DNA from: Chitinophaga pinensis | GTDB lineage: Bacteria > Bacteroidota > Bacteroidia > M30B66 | Length of the DNA stretch: 7,933 nucleotides | Assembly: GCA_943330985.1 (NCBI GenBank) | Contig: CALQJV010000043.1 | Span: 1 to 7,933, forward strand | Direction: 5' to 3' | Part shown: positions 1-6,355 of the stretch, piece after piece | How the letters are laid out: each line of letters opens with the position of its first letter | Position numbering within the stretch: position 1 is the first letter of the stretch | Notes under the pieces: generated by a model | Databases searched by the model: none | What the model was told of the DNA's origin: nothing | The model's input: the letters and a program-made list of their open reading frames with translations, nothing else | Program-made: the position numbers and the translations under genes

Positions 1-365
1 CCGTGCAATGTGGTAATAAAAGGAATGAATTTTCCTCGTTTCGCTAAAATTTGCTTGGCCATATAAGCAGCCGAAGCATGTGGAATAGCATAATGCACAT
101 GTAAAAGATCCAAATCTTGGTGCATAACAACATCAACCAATTTGGACGTAAGTGAAATTTCGTAAGGCAGAAATTCAAACAAAGGATAGGTTGTGATTGG
201 AACTTCGTGATAGAAGAGATTTCCGGAAAAAACATCCAAACGAAACGGCTGGCTGTATGAAATAAAATGAACCTGATGACCTTGAGCAGCAAGTGCCATT
301 CCCAATTCCGTAGCAACTACGCCACTACCTCCAAAAGTTGGATAACACACAATTCCAATTTTCAT
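1..365 (-). CDS. bshA: N-acetyl-alpha-D-glucosaminyl L-malate synthase BshA, N-terminal part (cut by window edge)
   Basis: Glycosyltransferase of the GT4 family that transfers GlcNAc from UDP-GlcNAc to L-malate, the first step of bacillithiol synthesis; cytoplasmic. About 121 residues are visible. The protein begins MKIGIVCYPTFGGSGVVATE, which closely matches the start of Bacillus BshA (KIGITCYPSVGGSGIIATE, recalled from memory), including the Gly-rich nucleotide-sugar loop GGSG at residues 12-15. Further matches are HFISYSQPFRLD, the HVHYAIPHA block and TTLHG at the window edge. The rest of the N-terminal Rossmann half and the whole C-terminal half lie outside the window. The ATG at 365-363 shares one base with the TGA of the upstream aspartic protease (TGATG), which fixes the start and suggests translational coupling. 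Plain GT4 enzymes are the main alternative, but the CYP..GGSG and HYAIPHA signatures make BshA very likely. Confidence 0.9.
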   Translation of the reverse strand, partial: MKIGIVCYPTFGGSGVVATELGMALAAQGHQVHFISYSQPFRLDVFSGNLFYHEVPITTYPLFEFLPYEISLTSKLVDVVMHQDLDLLHVHYAIPHASAAYMAKQILAKRGKFIPFITTLH

Positions 366-808
366 CACTTAGTTATTAGATTCTGGGTAAAACGTATTTC
401 AGCATTTCCATAATCAATTTCAGCTTTAAATTTATGCAATAGATCGCTTCCTAGCACACCTTCAATTGGCGGAAAACCTAATTGTTTATAGGATTTATTG
501 ACATGACTTAAATTCAACACAATTACACTTAATTGTTGAATTACCAGCCCTCCAATGTTCAATTTGGGTATTACGGATAAAAAACCGCTCATTGAATCGG
601 TACCTAATCCTGTCGACAAGCGATTCAGTTCGGTTAATTCACCCTCTGGAAACAATTTCTTCAACCTAGTTTTATCAAAAACAGTTGAGGAGGCCCCCGT
701 ATCAATAAGTAATCGACACTTTTTCCTACCTGCTTTAGCATGAATAAAGAGATGAAATCCTTCTCCGTGCAAATCAACTATTTCGATGGGGTAATTCAGT
801 CTCATCAT
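365..808 (-). CDS. Small retropepsin-like aspartic protease (clan AA), cytoplasmic
   Basis: A 147-residue protein with the retroviral-type aspartyl protease fold. The catalytic motif is LLIDTGASSTVFD, with DTGAS at residues 36-40 and Asp36 as the predicted nucleophile-activating residue. The second family signature, hydrophobic-hydrophobic-Gly in a GVLGSDLL block, is at 117-124, followed by a final beta strand (KAEIDYGNAEIRF). One chain gives half an active site, so the enzyme should work as a homodimer, as retropepsins do. There is no signal peptide or membrane segment, so it should stay in the cytoplasm. Two ATG codons stand in a row at 808 and 805 and either could be used. No Shine-Dalgarno sequence is visible, and the T-tract of the mdh terminator ends only a few bases upstream. 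Its stop overlaps the bshA start by one base. The substrate is unknown; similar short proteins are usually annotated only as retropepsin-like or clipped aspartic proteases. Confidence 0.88.
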   Translation of the reverse strand: MMRLNYPIEIVDLHGEGFHLFIHAKAGRKKCRLLIDTGASSTVFDKTRLKKLFPEGELTELNRLSTGLGTDSMSGFLSVIPKLNIGGLVIQQLSVIVLNLSHVNKSYKQLGFPPIEGVLGSDLLHKFKAEIDYGNAEIRFTQNLITK

Positions 809-814
809 AAAAAT

Positions 815-837
815 AAAAAAAGGGGCCCGAGAGCCCC
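815..837 (-). terminator. Rho-independent terminator of mdh
   Basis: Read leftward, the sequence forms GGGGC-TCTCGG-GCCCC, a 5-bp all-GC stem with a 6-nt loop (833-837 paired with 822-826), followed by seven T residues (821-815). It starts 23 bases after the mdh stop. The T-tract ends only about six bases before the ATG of the aspartic protease gene, so the terminator fills most of that gene's leader. Confidence 0.85.
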
Positions 838-860
838 ATTCTATTCATTCGTAAATAATA

Positions 861-1799
861 TTAATTCGCAATAACCATGGCATCGTAAACATCCATGACT
901 TCTTTCACTGCCTTTGCACTTTCATGAAGCAAAGTCATTTCTTCATCATTTAATTTCAGCTCAATAATTTCTTCAATACCATTTTTGCCTAATTTAACTG
1001 GCACACCTAAGTAAATGTCTTTCAAACCATATTCACCATTTAATAGGGCGCAGCAAGGGAAAATACGTTTTTGATCACGAACAATTGCTTCTACCATTTG
1101 AGCTGCTGCTGCCCCAGGAGCATACCAAGCAGAAGTACCCATTAAATTAACAAGTTCTCCCCCACCCTTTTTAGTACGATCAATGATTGCATCTAATCGA
1201 TCTTTATCAATTAATTCGGTAACAGGAATTCCTGAAACCGTTGTGTAACGAGGAAGTGGAACCATTGTATCGCCATGACCACCCATCAACACAGCTTGAA
1301 TATCTTTTGGAGAAACGTTCAATGCTTCGGCTAAAAATGCTCTGTAACGCGCAGTATCAAGAATTCCTGCCATTCCAAAAACACGGCGAGGATCTACTTT
1401 GGCTGTTAAATAAGAAACATACGTCATAACATCCAAAGGATTGGAAACAACAATGATTATTGCATTAGGAGAATGAGCAATTACATTTTCAGTAACCGAT
1501 TTAACAATCCCAGCATTGGTTGCAATTAAATCATCTCGGCTCATTCCGGGTTTTCGCGGAAGCCCTGATGTAATAACCACGACCTCCGAATTGGTAGTTT
1601 TGGAATAATCGTTTGTATATCCAACAATGCGAGAATCATAAAGATTGATTGGTGCTGTTTGCCACATATCTAAGGCCTTCCCTTCAGCAAATCCTTCTTT
1701 AATATCAATTAGGATTACTTCATTTGCAAGTTCCTTTTCAGCGATAACATTAGCACAAGTTGCACCTACATTTCCAGCACCGATGACTGTAATTTTCAT
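861..1799 (-). CDS. mdh: Malate dehydrogenase, NAD-dependent, LDH-like type
   Basis: Oxidises L-malate to oxaloacetate with NAD+ in the TCA cycle. The length of 312 residues is normal for the LDH-like (type 3) malate dehydrogenases common in Bacteroidota. The Rossmann motif GAGNVG is at 7-12, and Asp32 after the second strand fits NAD rather than NADP. Substrate-binding arginines are Arg82 and Arg88 in the GLPRKPGMSRDDL loop, and Arg151 in LDTARY. Arg at position 82, where lactate dehydrogenases have Gln, marks a malate enzyme. The catalytic pair is Asp148 and His175, the latter in GGHGDTMVP. The C-terminal half has the usual GTSAWYAPGAAAAQM and GVPVKLGKNGIEEI blocks. The ATG at 1799 gives an N-terminus starting directly with the first beta strand. 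The gene has its own terminator at 837-815. No convincing TAnnTTTG box was found upstream. Confidence 0.97.
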   Translation of the reverse strand: MKITVIGAGNVGATCANVIAEKELANEVILIDIKEGFAEGKALDMWQTAPINLYDSRIVGYTNDYSKTTNSEVVVITSGLPRKPGMSRDDLIATNAGIVKSVTENVIAHSPNAIIIVVSNPLDVMTYVSYLTAKVDPRRVFGMAGILDTARYRAFLAEALNVSPKDIQAVLMGGHGDTMVPLPRYTTVSGIPVTELIDKDRLDAIIDRTKKGGGELVNLMGTSAWYAPGAAAAQMVEAIVRDQKRIFPCCALLNGEYGLKDIYLGVPVKLGKNGIEEIIELKLNDEEMTLLHESAKAVKEVMDVYDAMVIAN

Positions 1800-2108
1800 G
1801 GATGATATTTTTTTATTAGTTAAAAAACGGAATAGCCCGTTGGTTTATATTGACCGCTAAATTATATAATTAGCCACTAGTATTGAATATTTTTTTATCG
1901 ATTTTATTTTTTTTCATGCAGCACTTTGAATGAATTACTTAAAATCCCTAACTGCATTTCTTAAAAAAATGATTTGCTTTTATTGATATATGAATGGATT
2001 CTTTTTCTACTTTAGTCAAAACAAATTTTAATTAATTTTAAGTTCTTAATTGCTCATACTATAAAAATCAATAACCTAACAATCCCAATTATTTCAACAA
2101 CCTGACTA
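1800..2108. other. AT-rich divergent intergenic region between mdh and the receiver gene
   Basis: This 309-bp gap must hold the promoters for mdh (leftward) and the receiver gene (rightward), since the two diverge. It is strongly AT-rich with several T or A runs. A weak 5-bp inverted repeat, AACGG/CCGTT at 826-841 past position 1000 (that is 1826-1841), lies in the mdh leader. A box TACTTTAG at 2008-2015 resembles the Bacteroidota -7 element with one mismatch, but no TTTG stands at the expected distance. No coding region or RNA gene is recognised. Confidence 0.5.
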
Positions 2109-2489
2109 ATGAATACGCAAGAAGAAGTTAAAATTTTCATCGTTGAGGACGAACCTTTTTTCGCCAATCTGATTAATTACGATTTAGAAGCTAATTACTA
2201 CAAAGGCATTAAAGTATTTTTCACTGGTGAAGAATGCATAGAAAATCTGCATTTGAAACCCAAAGTTGTTATACTCGACCACAGCCTTCCTGGCATGTCT
2301 GGTCTTGAAGTGCTTCAACAAATTAAAACATTTGATCCTAATATCCATGTTGTTTTCCTTTCAGGTCAAACAGGAGCTGATGTTGCCATTGGAGCTTTTA
2401 AAATGGGAGCGCACGATTTTATTGTAAAAAACGAAAAATCGTTTGAGGAAGTAAGAGGTATATTAAAGAATATTTTTACTGAAACTTAG
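2109..2489 (+). CDS. Stand-alone response regulator receiver (REC, CheY-like) protein
   Basis: A 126-residue protein made of a single receiver domain, the part of two-component systems that accepts a phosphoryl group from a histidine kinase. All key residues are present: the acidic pair Glu13-Asp14 in IFIVEDE for Mg2+ binding, the phospho-acceptor Asp57 in VVILDHSLPGMSG, the switch Ser85 in VVFLSGQT, and Lys107 in DFIVKN. The aromatic switch position is Phe104. There is no DNA-binding or enzymatic output domain, so it acts through protein contacts, as CheY- or Spo0F-like proteins do, or in a phosphorelay. No histidine kinase gene is in the window. The ATG at 2109 is the only sensible start, as the first strand begins at residue 7; no Shine-Dalgarno sequence is visible. 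It is the only rightward gene here and is followed by a strong hairpin terminator, so it is probably a single-gene transcript. Confidence 0.93.
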   Translation: MNTQEEVKIFIVEDEPFFANLINYDLEANYYKGIKVFFTGEECIENLHLKPKVVILDHSLPGMSGLEVLQQIKTFDPNIHVVFLSGQTGADVAIGAFKMGAHDFIVKNEKSFEEVRGILKNIFTET

Positions 2490-2550
2490 TTCTTTCTAAG
2501 ATTTCGATTTAAGAGTGCTAAAATGATCTAAGTGCCAATTTGAAATTCTT

Positions 2551-2583
2551 AATCCCGATTGCCAATGGCATTCGGGATTTTTT
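2551..2583 (+). terminator. Rho-independent terminator of the receiver gene
   Basis: Long hairpin 62 bases after the stop codon. An outer 8-bp stem AATCCCGA/TCGGGATT (2551-2558 with 2572-2579), a T-T mismatch, then an inner 4-bp stem TGCC/GGCA with a 3-nt loop. Six T residues (2578-2583) follow, partly inside the stem end. There is no A-run on the left side, so it should act mainly on rightward transcripts. Confidence 0.85.
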
Positions 2584-2702
2584 ATTTGTAATATTCCATT
2601 GGCAACATCACGAATCCTAATTAAAATCAAATTATTGCTCTTCAATAATAACTACTCATCTCGTTTTACATCAAATATCATTTTACATATCTCAAGAAAA
2701 GC

Positions 2703-2750
2703 AAGCGGTGTAAATCAAAAAAGCGGTGTATTCAATTGAATACACCGCTT
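2703..2750 (-). terminator. Perfect 30-bp palindrome acting as terminator of the leftmost T9SS gene, with an extra half-site
   Basis: Positions 2721-2750 are a perfect inverted repeat of two 15-base arms, AAGCGGTGTATTCAA and its complement, starting 19 bases after the stop of the surface-protein gene. Read leftward it is followed by six T residues (2722-2717), so it is a good intrinsic terminator. The outer ten bases of the arm, AAGCGGTGTA, occur once more as a direct copy at 2703-2712, just past the T-tract. Confidence 0.85.
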
Positions 2751-2769
2751 AAAATGAAATTAAATTTGA

Positions 2770-4185
2770 TTAGTTCTTAATTAACTTCTTCGACTCTTTT
2801 CCATTGATTGAAGAAATCTCCATGATGTAGATTCCAGCAGGAAGGTTTGAAAAATCGATTGACTTGGAAATAGTTTGTTGAGAAATTACTTCGAATTGGT
2901 TATTGTAAACCGATTGACCAGTAATACTTAAAACTTGAATATTAACTTTTTCATCCAAAGAACCTGCTGTGTATCCAAAAGAAATTGCATTTGTAAATGG
3001 ATTTGGATAAACAGAAGAAACACCTGATTCGTCAGGAACGTTATTTTCAGTTTGGTAGAAACGTGCATTGGAAGTACTTACTCCAGTTGAAGTGCAGTTT
3101 GATCCATTGATGACTGTTACACCATCAACATCATAACCATCGGCACCTGTCGTAAATTGAGAACGGCGGCTACGATCAATAATACGAAGATACTTTAAGC
3201 TGTATAATGCTCCATTAAAATCAATCCAACCATCTTGTTCAATTGTAACTCCATCTTCAGTTGTAGTTAAAGCTACCCAATCAATGCCATTTGCAGAACC
3301 ATAAAATTCTGCTTTTTCAGGGTAATTATTCGAACCGGAAGTTTCAGTTACAAATAAATCTGGGCCGGCTTTATCAAAAACAGTATAATCAAAAACCAAT
3401 GTAATTTCGCCTCCAAAGCCAAGAGATGTAAACGTAACAGGAGTTCCATTGTTGTTTTGAGGAACACCCGTCGCATTCATAGGGTTTAAGCGATTAGATG
3501 CGATAGATGCAGGATTAACAGGAATATAATTTTGGTAGCTTCTAGCAGAACCAGCTAAAAAGCTTGTGTTGAAAGGGGCTGTTGAAGACGCAGCTCCATT
3601 AATACATTGAATACCATCTATATCGTACCCATTTGCCAACAGATCATTTTGAAAAGGAAGTGTAACCAAACTCACATCGTGAATTTTCACATAACGAACC
3701 CAATCCAATCCACTTCCATCTAAATCGAAAGAACCATCTTGGCAAGTTTGACCAACGTAAACAAAATTACAACCATCCTGTGAAACAAAAACATCTGCTT
3801 TTTCAGGATAACGAGAACATGGAGAGGTACTGAAAGTTGTTTCAACTAAACGAAAATCAGCACCTGTTCCATTTACTAATCTGTTAGAGAGCATTACAGT
3901 CATTTCTCCTCCAAAACCAAGTGAAACATAATTAACAGCTCCTGCTAAATCAGAATTTTGAGGTGCTCCTAATACATTTTGTGTATTTGTAAATTCGGCT
4001 GGCATTACAGAACCATCTTTGCGTTTTGCTGGTTGAAATGAAACTACGCTTTGAATTGAAATATCACAACCCGTTCCTGAATTAGGTAAATCTGGTTGTG
4101 CATTTACCATATTAAATGGCATAGATAATCCAAGTACTAGTGCACTTAGAAATAAACCGGCTTGCTTGGTATTAATTAGCTTCAT
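2770..4185 (-). CDS. Secreted T9SS cargo protein with two repeated beta-rich domains (paralogue 1)
   Basis: A 471-residue exported protein of unknown ligand. Residues 1-29 form a Sec signal peptide (Lys2 and Lys7, hydrophobic 10-22, likely cut after MVNA). Domain A (about 46-197) contains NYVSLGFGGE, GADFRLVETTF, RYPEKADVFVSQDGC and GYDIDG. Domain B (about 212-361) contains TSLGFGGEITLVFDY, DLFVTETSG, YPEKAEFYGS, IIDRSRRSQF and DGYDVDG. From memory, this domain resembles the GADFxVxE domain in many surface proteins called cell surface protein or PEP-CTERM protein. Residues about 391-471 are a type A T9SS C-terminal domain: YPNPF, ITGQSVY, LPAGIYIMEI and final KLIKN. T9SS should carry it through the outer membrane to the cell surface or medium. 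No catalytic motif was seen. A -7/-33 promoter lies upstream (4231-4261) and a palindromic terminator downstream, so it is probably monocistronic. Confidence 0.9.
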   Translation of the reverse strand: MKLINTKQAGLFLSALVLGLSMPFNMVNAQPDLPNSGTGCDISIQSVVSFQPAKRKDGSVMPAEFTNTQNVLGAPQNSDLAGAVNYVSLGFGGEMTVMLSNRLVNGTGADFRLVETTFSTSPCSRYPEKADVFVSQDGCNFVYVGQTCQDGSFDLDGSGLDWVRYVKIHDVSLVTLPFQNDLLANGYDIDGIQCINGAASSTAPFNTSFLAGSARSYQNYIPVNPASIASNRLNPMNATGVPQNNNGTPVTFTSLGFGGEITLVFDYTVFDKAGPDLFVTETSGSNNYPEKAEFYGSANGIDWVALTTTEDGVTIEQDGWIDFNGALYSLKYLRIIDRSRRSQFTTGADGYDVDGVTVINGSNCTSTGVSTSNARFYQTENNVPDESGVSSVYPNPFTNAISFGYTAGSLDEKVNIQVLSITGQSVYNNQFEVISQQTISKSIDFSNLPAGIYIMEISSINGKESKKLIKN

Positions 4186-4230
4186 AACAAGTTTTTTAAT
4201 GTTAAAATTAATTGGTGGATTTTACAAACT

Positions 4231-4261
4231 CAAATGTAGATAATTTTCAGAAACTAACAAT
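4231..4261 (-). promoter_or_regulatory. Bacteroidota-type -33/-7 promoter of paralogue 1
   Basis: On the minus strand, TACATTTG (4238-4231) matches the TAnnTTTG -7 consensus of the Bacteroidota primary sigma factor at all six fixed positions. ATTG (4261-4258) stands 19 bases upstream and matches the TTTG -33 box in three of four bases at the usual spacing. Transcription would start near 4226, giving a leader of about 40 bases before the ATG at 4185. Confidence 0.7.
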
Positions 4262-4280
4262 AACACATCAAATAAAATTC

Positions 4281-4304
4281 AAAAAGCCCCATTTCAGGGG
4301 CTTT
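4281..4304 (-). terminator. Rho-independent terminator of paralogue 2
   Basis: 8-bp stem AAAGCCCC/GGGGCTTT (4283-4290 with 4297-4304) around a 6-base loop, beginning 21 bases after the stop of the 586-residue protein gene. Read leftward it ends in a run of five T residues (4285-4281). It lies just upstream of the paralogue 1 promoter and so separates the two transcription units. Confidence 0.85.
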
Positions 4305-4325
4305 CATTGCTAAATTAGATGCAAA

Positions 4326-6086
4326 TCAATTTTTAATCAGCTTCAAACTTTGTTTTTGACCAGACGATTCAACAGATAATATATACACTCCCCTTGGTAA
4401 ATGCTCGACATTAATTTCTTGTTCACTTAGTGTATTTTTAGGAATTTGAAGCAACTGCTTATATACCAACTGCCCAACATAATTGTAAATATTCACATCA
4501 ATTTTCTCGTTAATAGTTCCTGTTTCATAATGGAGCTTAAATGTGCTTTGGAAAGGATTGGGGCCAACTGAAATTTCGGCAATTTCATCTGGAATTTCAT
4601 TGTTGTCATAAAATGAAATCCGGTTTGGAGTAATACTATTGGTTGTTTGTTTTATTGAACTTGGATTAACATTTCCAGAAGGATTGCTAGCCACTTGACA
4701 AATTTCATTCAACACTAAAATACCATCTAAATCGAAACCATCGGCCGAATTGGGAAATTGTGCCATGGGCGAACGATCGGAAATACGGACATATTGGATT
4801 GCATAAATACCATCTCCAATATCTATAGTACCATCTAAACAAACAATTCCCATTGGATACCATGTTTCACCATTCAACGAACCTTCAAAATAAGCCGCTT
4901 CAGGATATGTTTGGCAATCGGGCGCGCCAAATGACGTTTCCACTACCCATAAATCATTTCCTTCTTGGTTAAAAACAACATAATCGAATTTTAACGTCAA
5001 ACTTCCATTAAATCCAAGAGAAACAAAATCAATTGACAAATCATCATTTTGAGGAATACCTAAAGCATTTATTGGATTTACGCGAGTTGGATGGATTGGC
5101 GAACCATTTTTACGAGTACCTTGATTGTATTGAATAACTTCTTGAGCAGAACCAAATACCAAGCCGTCGTTAATTTCAACAGCGGTTCCATGTAAACATG
5201 CAATTCCATCCAAATCATAACCATCAGCAACTTCATTATTGAATGGATGATTAACAGGACTAACATCTTTTAATTTAATGTATTTCGCCCAAGTCATAGC
5301 ACCTAAATCGAATTGAGAATCTTGGCAACCCCGACCTATAAATGTATAATGACAACCATCCTGCGAAGCAAAAACATCCACTTTTTCTGGATAACGATTG
5401 CAATTTTGATTGTTTAAAGTGGTTTCTGTAATTGCTATATCGTTACCCGTTCCATTTGCAACTGCCGATTCAAATCGAAGTACGATTTCGCCCCCAAATC
5501 CTAAAGAAACATAATTGGTTGAATTATCTCCTTCTGGAAAACCTAATGCCTTTGTTGAAACGCGATTCGCAGCTGGAATTGAAGAGCCATCGTTCCGCTT
5601 TGCCGGTGTATATGAAATCACCTCGCTTGCATAACAACCTTGAGTACTACATGTTTCGTTGGTTGAAGGTGTAATAATTTGCTGCCAAGTTAACGATTCA
5701 CTTTGCCAACGTATTCGAAGAGCATTTGAACCCGGCAAAGTATTGGTATAAATAAAATTATCTCCTTTGTGAATAACCATCAATCCTGACTGGAAATTTG
5801 GGAAAACATCCCATTCAATCGAAACGTCAAATTCATTAGGATTCGCAACCTTCCATCTTAATATTGAAGATGGATCATCTGAGCAAATTGCAGTCACTAC
5901 CAAATCTTGAACAACTTGCCCATCATTATTTTGGTTTGCAAATGAAGAAGTGTTATTGAAGAAATTAAAATAAACAATACCTACTAGTGAAAGGGCCAAA
6001 ACCATGGAGGATAATCCAATGACTAGGCGTTGTTTTAGTGTTGATTTGAGACTCGTTTTATTTCTTAGCGTAAGTTTTTTTTTCAT
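4326..6086 (-). CDS. Secreted T9SS cargo protein with extra N-terminal module and two repeated domains (paralogue 2)
   Basis: A 586-residue exported protein. The N-terminus has a long basic stretch (eight Lys/Arg in the first 20 residues) before a hydrophobic segment at 21-40, with a possible signal-peptidase site after SSFA (residue 50). Residues about 57-147 form a module absent from paralogue 1, with Cys68 and Cys146 at its ends and blocks such as RWKVANPNEFDVSIEWDVF and QSGLMVIHKGDNF. This is probably an Ig-like beta sandwich (inference from residue pattern). Domain A (about 153-300) has NYVSLGFGGE, RYPEKVDVFASQDGC and DGYDLDG. Domain B (about 312-461) has FVSLGFNGSLTLKFDY, ISDRSPMAQF and DGFDLDG. 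The T9SS sorting domain (about 506-586) has GPNPF, YVGQLVY, LPRGVYIL and final KLIKN. It is likely a surface-attached or released protein. Its role is unknown and adhesion or carbohydrate binding is only a guess. Confidence 0.88.
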   Translation of the reverse strand: MKKKLTLRNKTSLKSTLKQRLVIGLSSMVLALSLVGIVYFNFFNNTSSFANQNNDGQVVQDLVVTAICSDDPSSILRWKVANPNEFDVSIEWDVFPNFQSGLMVIHKGDNFIYTNTLPGSNALRIRWQSESLTWQQIITPSTNETCSTQGCYASEVISYTPAKRNDGSSIPAANRVSTKALGFPEGDNSTNYVSLGFGGEIVLRFESAVANGTGNDIAITETTLNNQNCNRYPEKVDVFASQDGCHYTFIGRGCQDSQFDLGAMTWAKYIKLKDVSPVNHPFNNEVADGYDLDGIACLHGTAVEINDGLVFGSAQEVIQYNQGTRKNGSPIHPTRVNPINALGIPQNDDLSIDFVSLGFNGSLTLKFDYVVFNQEGNDLWVVETSFGAPDCQTYPEAAYFEGSLNGETWYPMGIVCLDGTIDIGDGIYAIQYVRISDRSPMAQFPNSADGFDLDGILVLNEICQVASNPSGNVNPSSIKQTTNSITPNRISFYDNNEIPDEIAEISVGPNPFQSTFKLHYETGTINEKIDVNIYNYVGQLVYKQLLQIPKNTLSEQEINVEHLPRGVYILSVESSGQKQSLKLIKN

Positions 6087-6117
6087 ATAATTTGCTTAAT
6101 CGTTAGATATGAATTGG

Positions 6118-6149
6118 CAAAACCAATCAATAGCACCATAGACGACAAG
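6118..6149 (-). promoter_or_regulatory. Weak candidate promoter of paralogue 2
   Basis: On the minus strand, TGGTTTTG (6125-6118) matches TAnnTTTG with one mismatch, and CTTG (6149-6146) stands 20 bases upstream as a possible -33 box with one mismatch. It would give a leader of about 27 bases before the ATG at 6086. The match is imperfect and this remains tentative. Confidence 0.3.
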
Positions 6150-6197
6150 CTTTAAAATAGAGTTACACCGATGTTATTTCAGTGCTGTAAGAAAACT

Positions 6198-6246
6198 CAT
6201 TATAATCGAATTAAATTGGCTGTTAAATAAGCATTATAATCAAATT
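6198..6246. repeat. Pair of 15-bp direct repeats upstream of paralogue 2
   Basis: CATTATAATCGAATT (6198-6212) and CATTATAATCAAATT (6232-6246) match at 14 of 15 bases and start 34 bp apart, about three helical turns. They lie between the terminator of paralogue 3 and the candidate promoter of paralogue 2. This could be a pair of regulator sites or simply chance in AT-rich DNA. Confidence 0.45.
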
Positions 6247-6299
6247 GAAAACAAAAACACGAATTCTTTCATGTGATAAATTACTTGATTTCGTAAAAT

Positions 6300-6337
6300 A
6301 AAAAAAGCCTCACTCTGAAATCCAGAGTAAGGCTTTT
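6300..6337 (-). terminator. Rho-independent terminator of paralogue 3
   Basis: Hairpin with outer stem AAAAGCCT/AGGCTTTT (6303-6310 with 6330-6337), one mismatch, inner stem ACTCTG/CAGAGT (6312-6317 with 6323-6328) and a 5-base loop. Read leftward it ends in seven T residues (6306-6300). It begins 19 bases after the stop of paralogue 3. The rightward side has four T residues, so weak action in that direction is possible. Confidence 0.88.
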
Positions 6338-6355
6338 GCAATTAGATTCGATGAA

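Noticed and set aside
44..316. Leftward 90-codon open frame inside bshA
   Set aside because: It overlaps the BshA frame, which has clear family motifs, and its translation is rich in Phe, Leu and Trp without any recognisable pattern.
1826..1841. AACGG/CCGTT hairpin in the mdh leader as a riboswitch or attenuator
   Set aside because: The stem is only five pairs, with no T-tract and no known riboswitch core; expected by chance in a few hundred bases.
1645..1860. Rightward 71-codon open frame across the mdh start
   Set aside because: It is antisense to the mdh Rossmann region and its translation shows no domain; a shadow of mdh.
2008..2015. TACTTTAG as the promoter -7 box of the receiver gene
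   Set aside because: One mismatch to TAnnTTTG, no TTTG at 19-21 bases upstream, and it would leave a leader of about 90 bases.
2109..2489. Receiver protein as the T9SS regulator PorX
   Set aside because: PorX has a second, C-terminal PglZ-type domain and is far longer; this protein is a receiver domain only.
5432..5674. Rightward 80-codon open frame inside paralogue 2
   Set aside because: It is antisense to domain A of paralogue 2, and no start signal or protein motif supports it.
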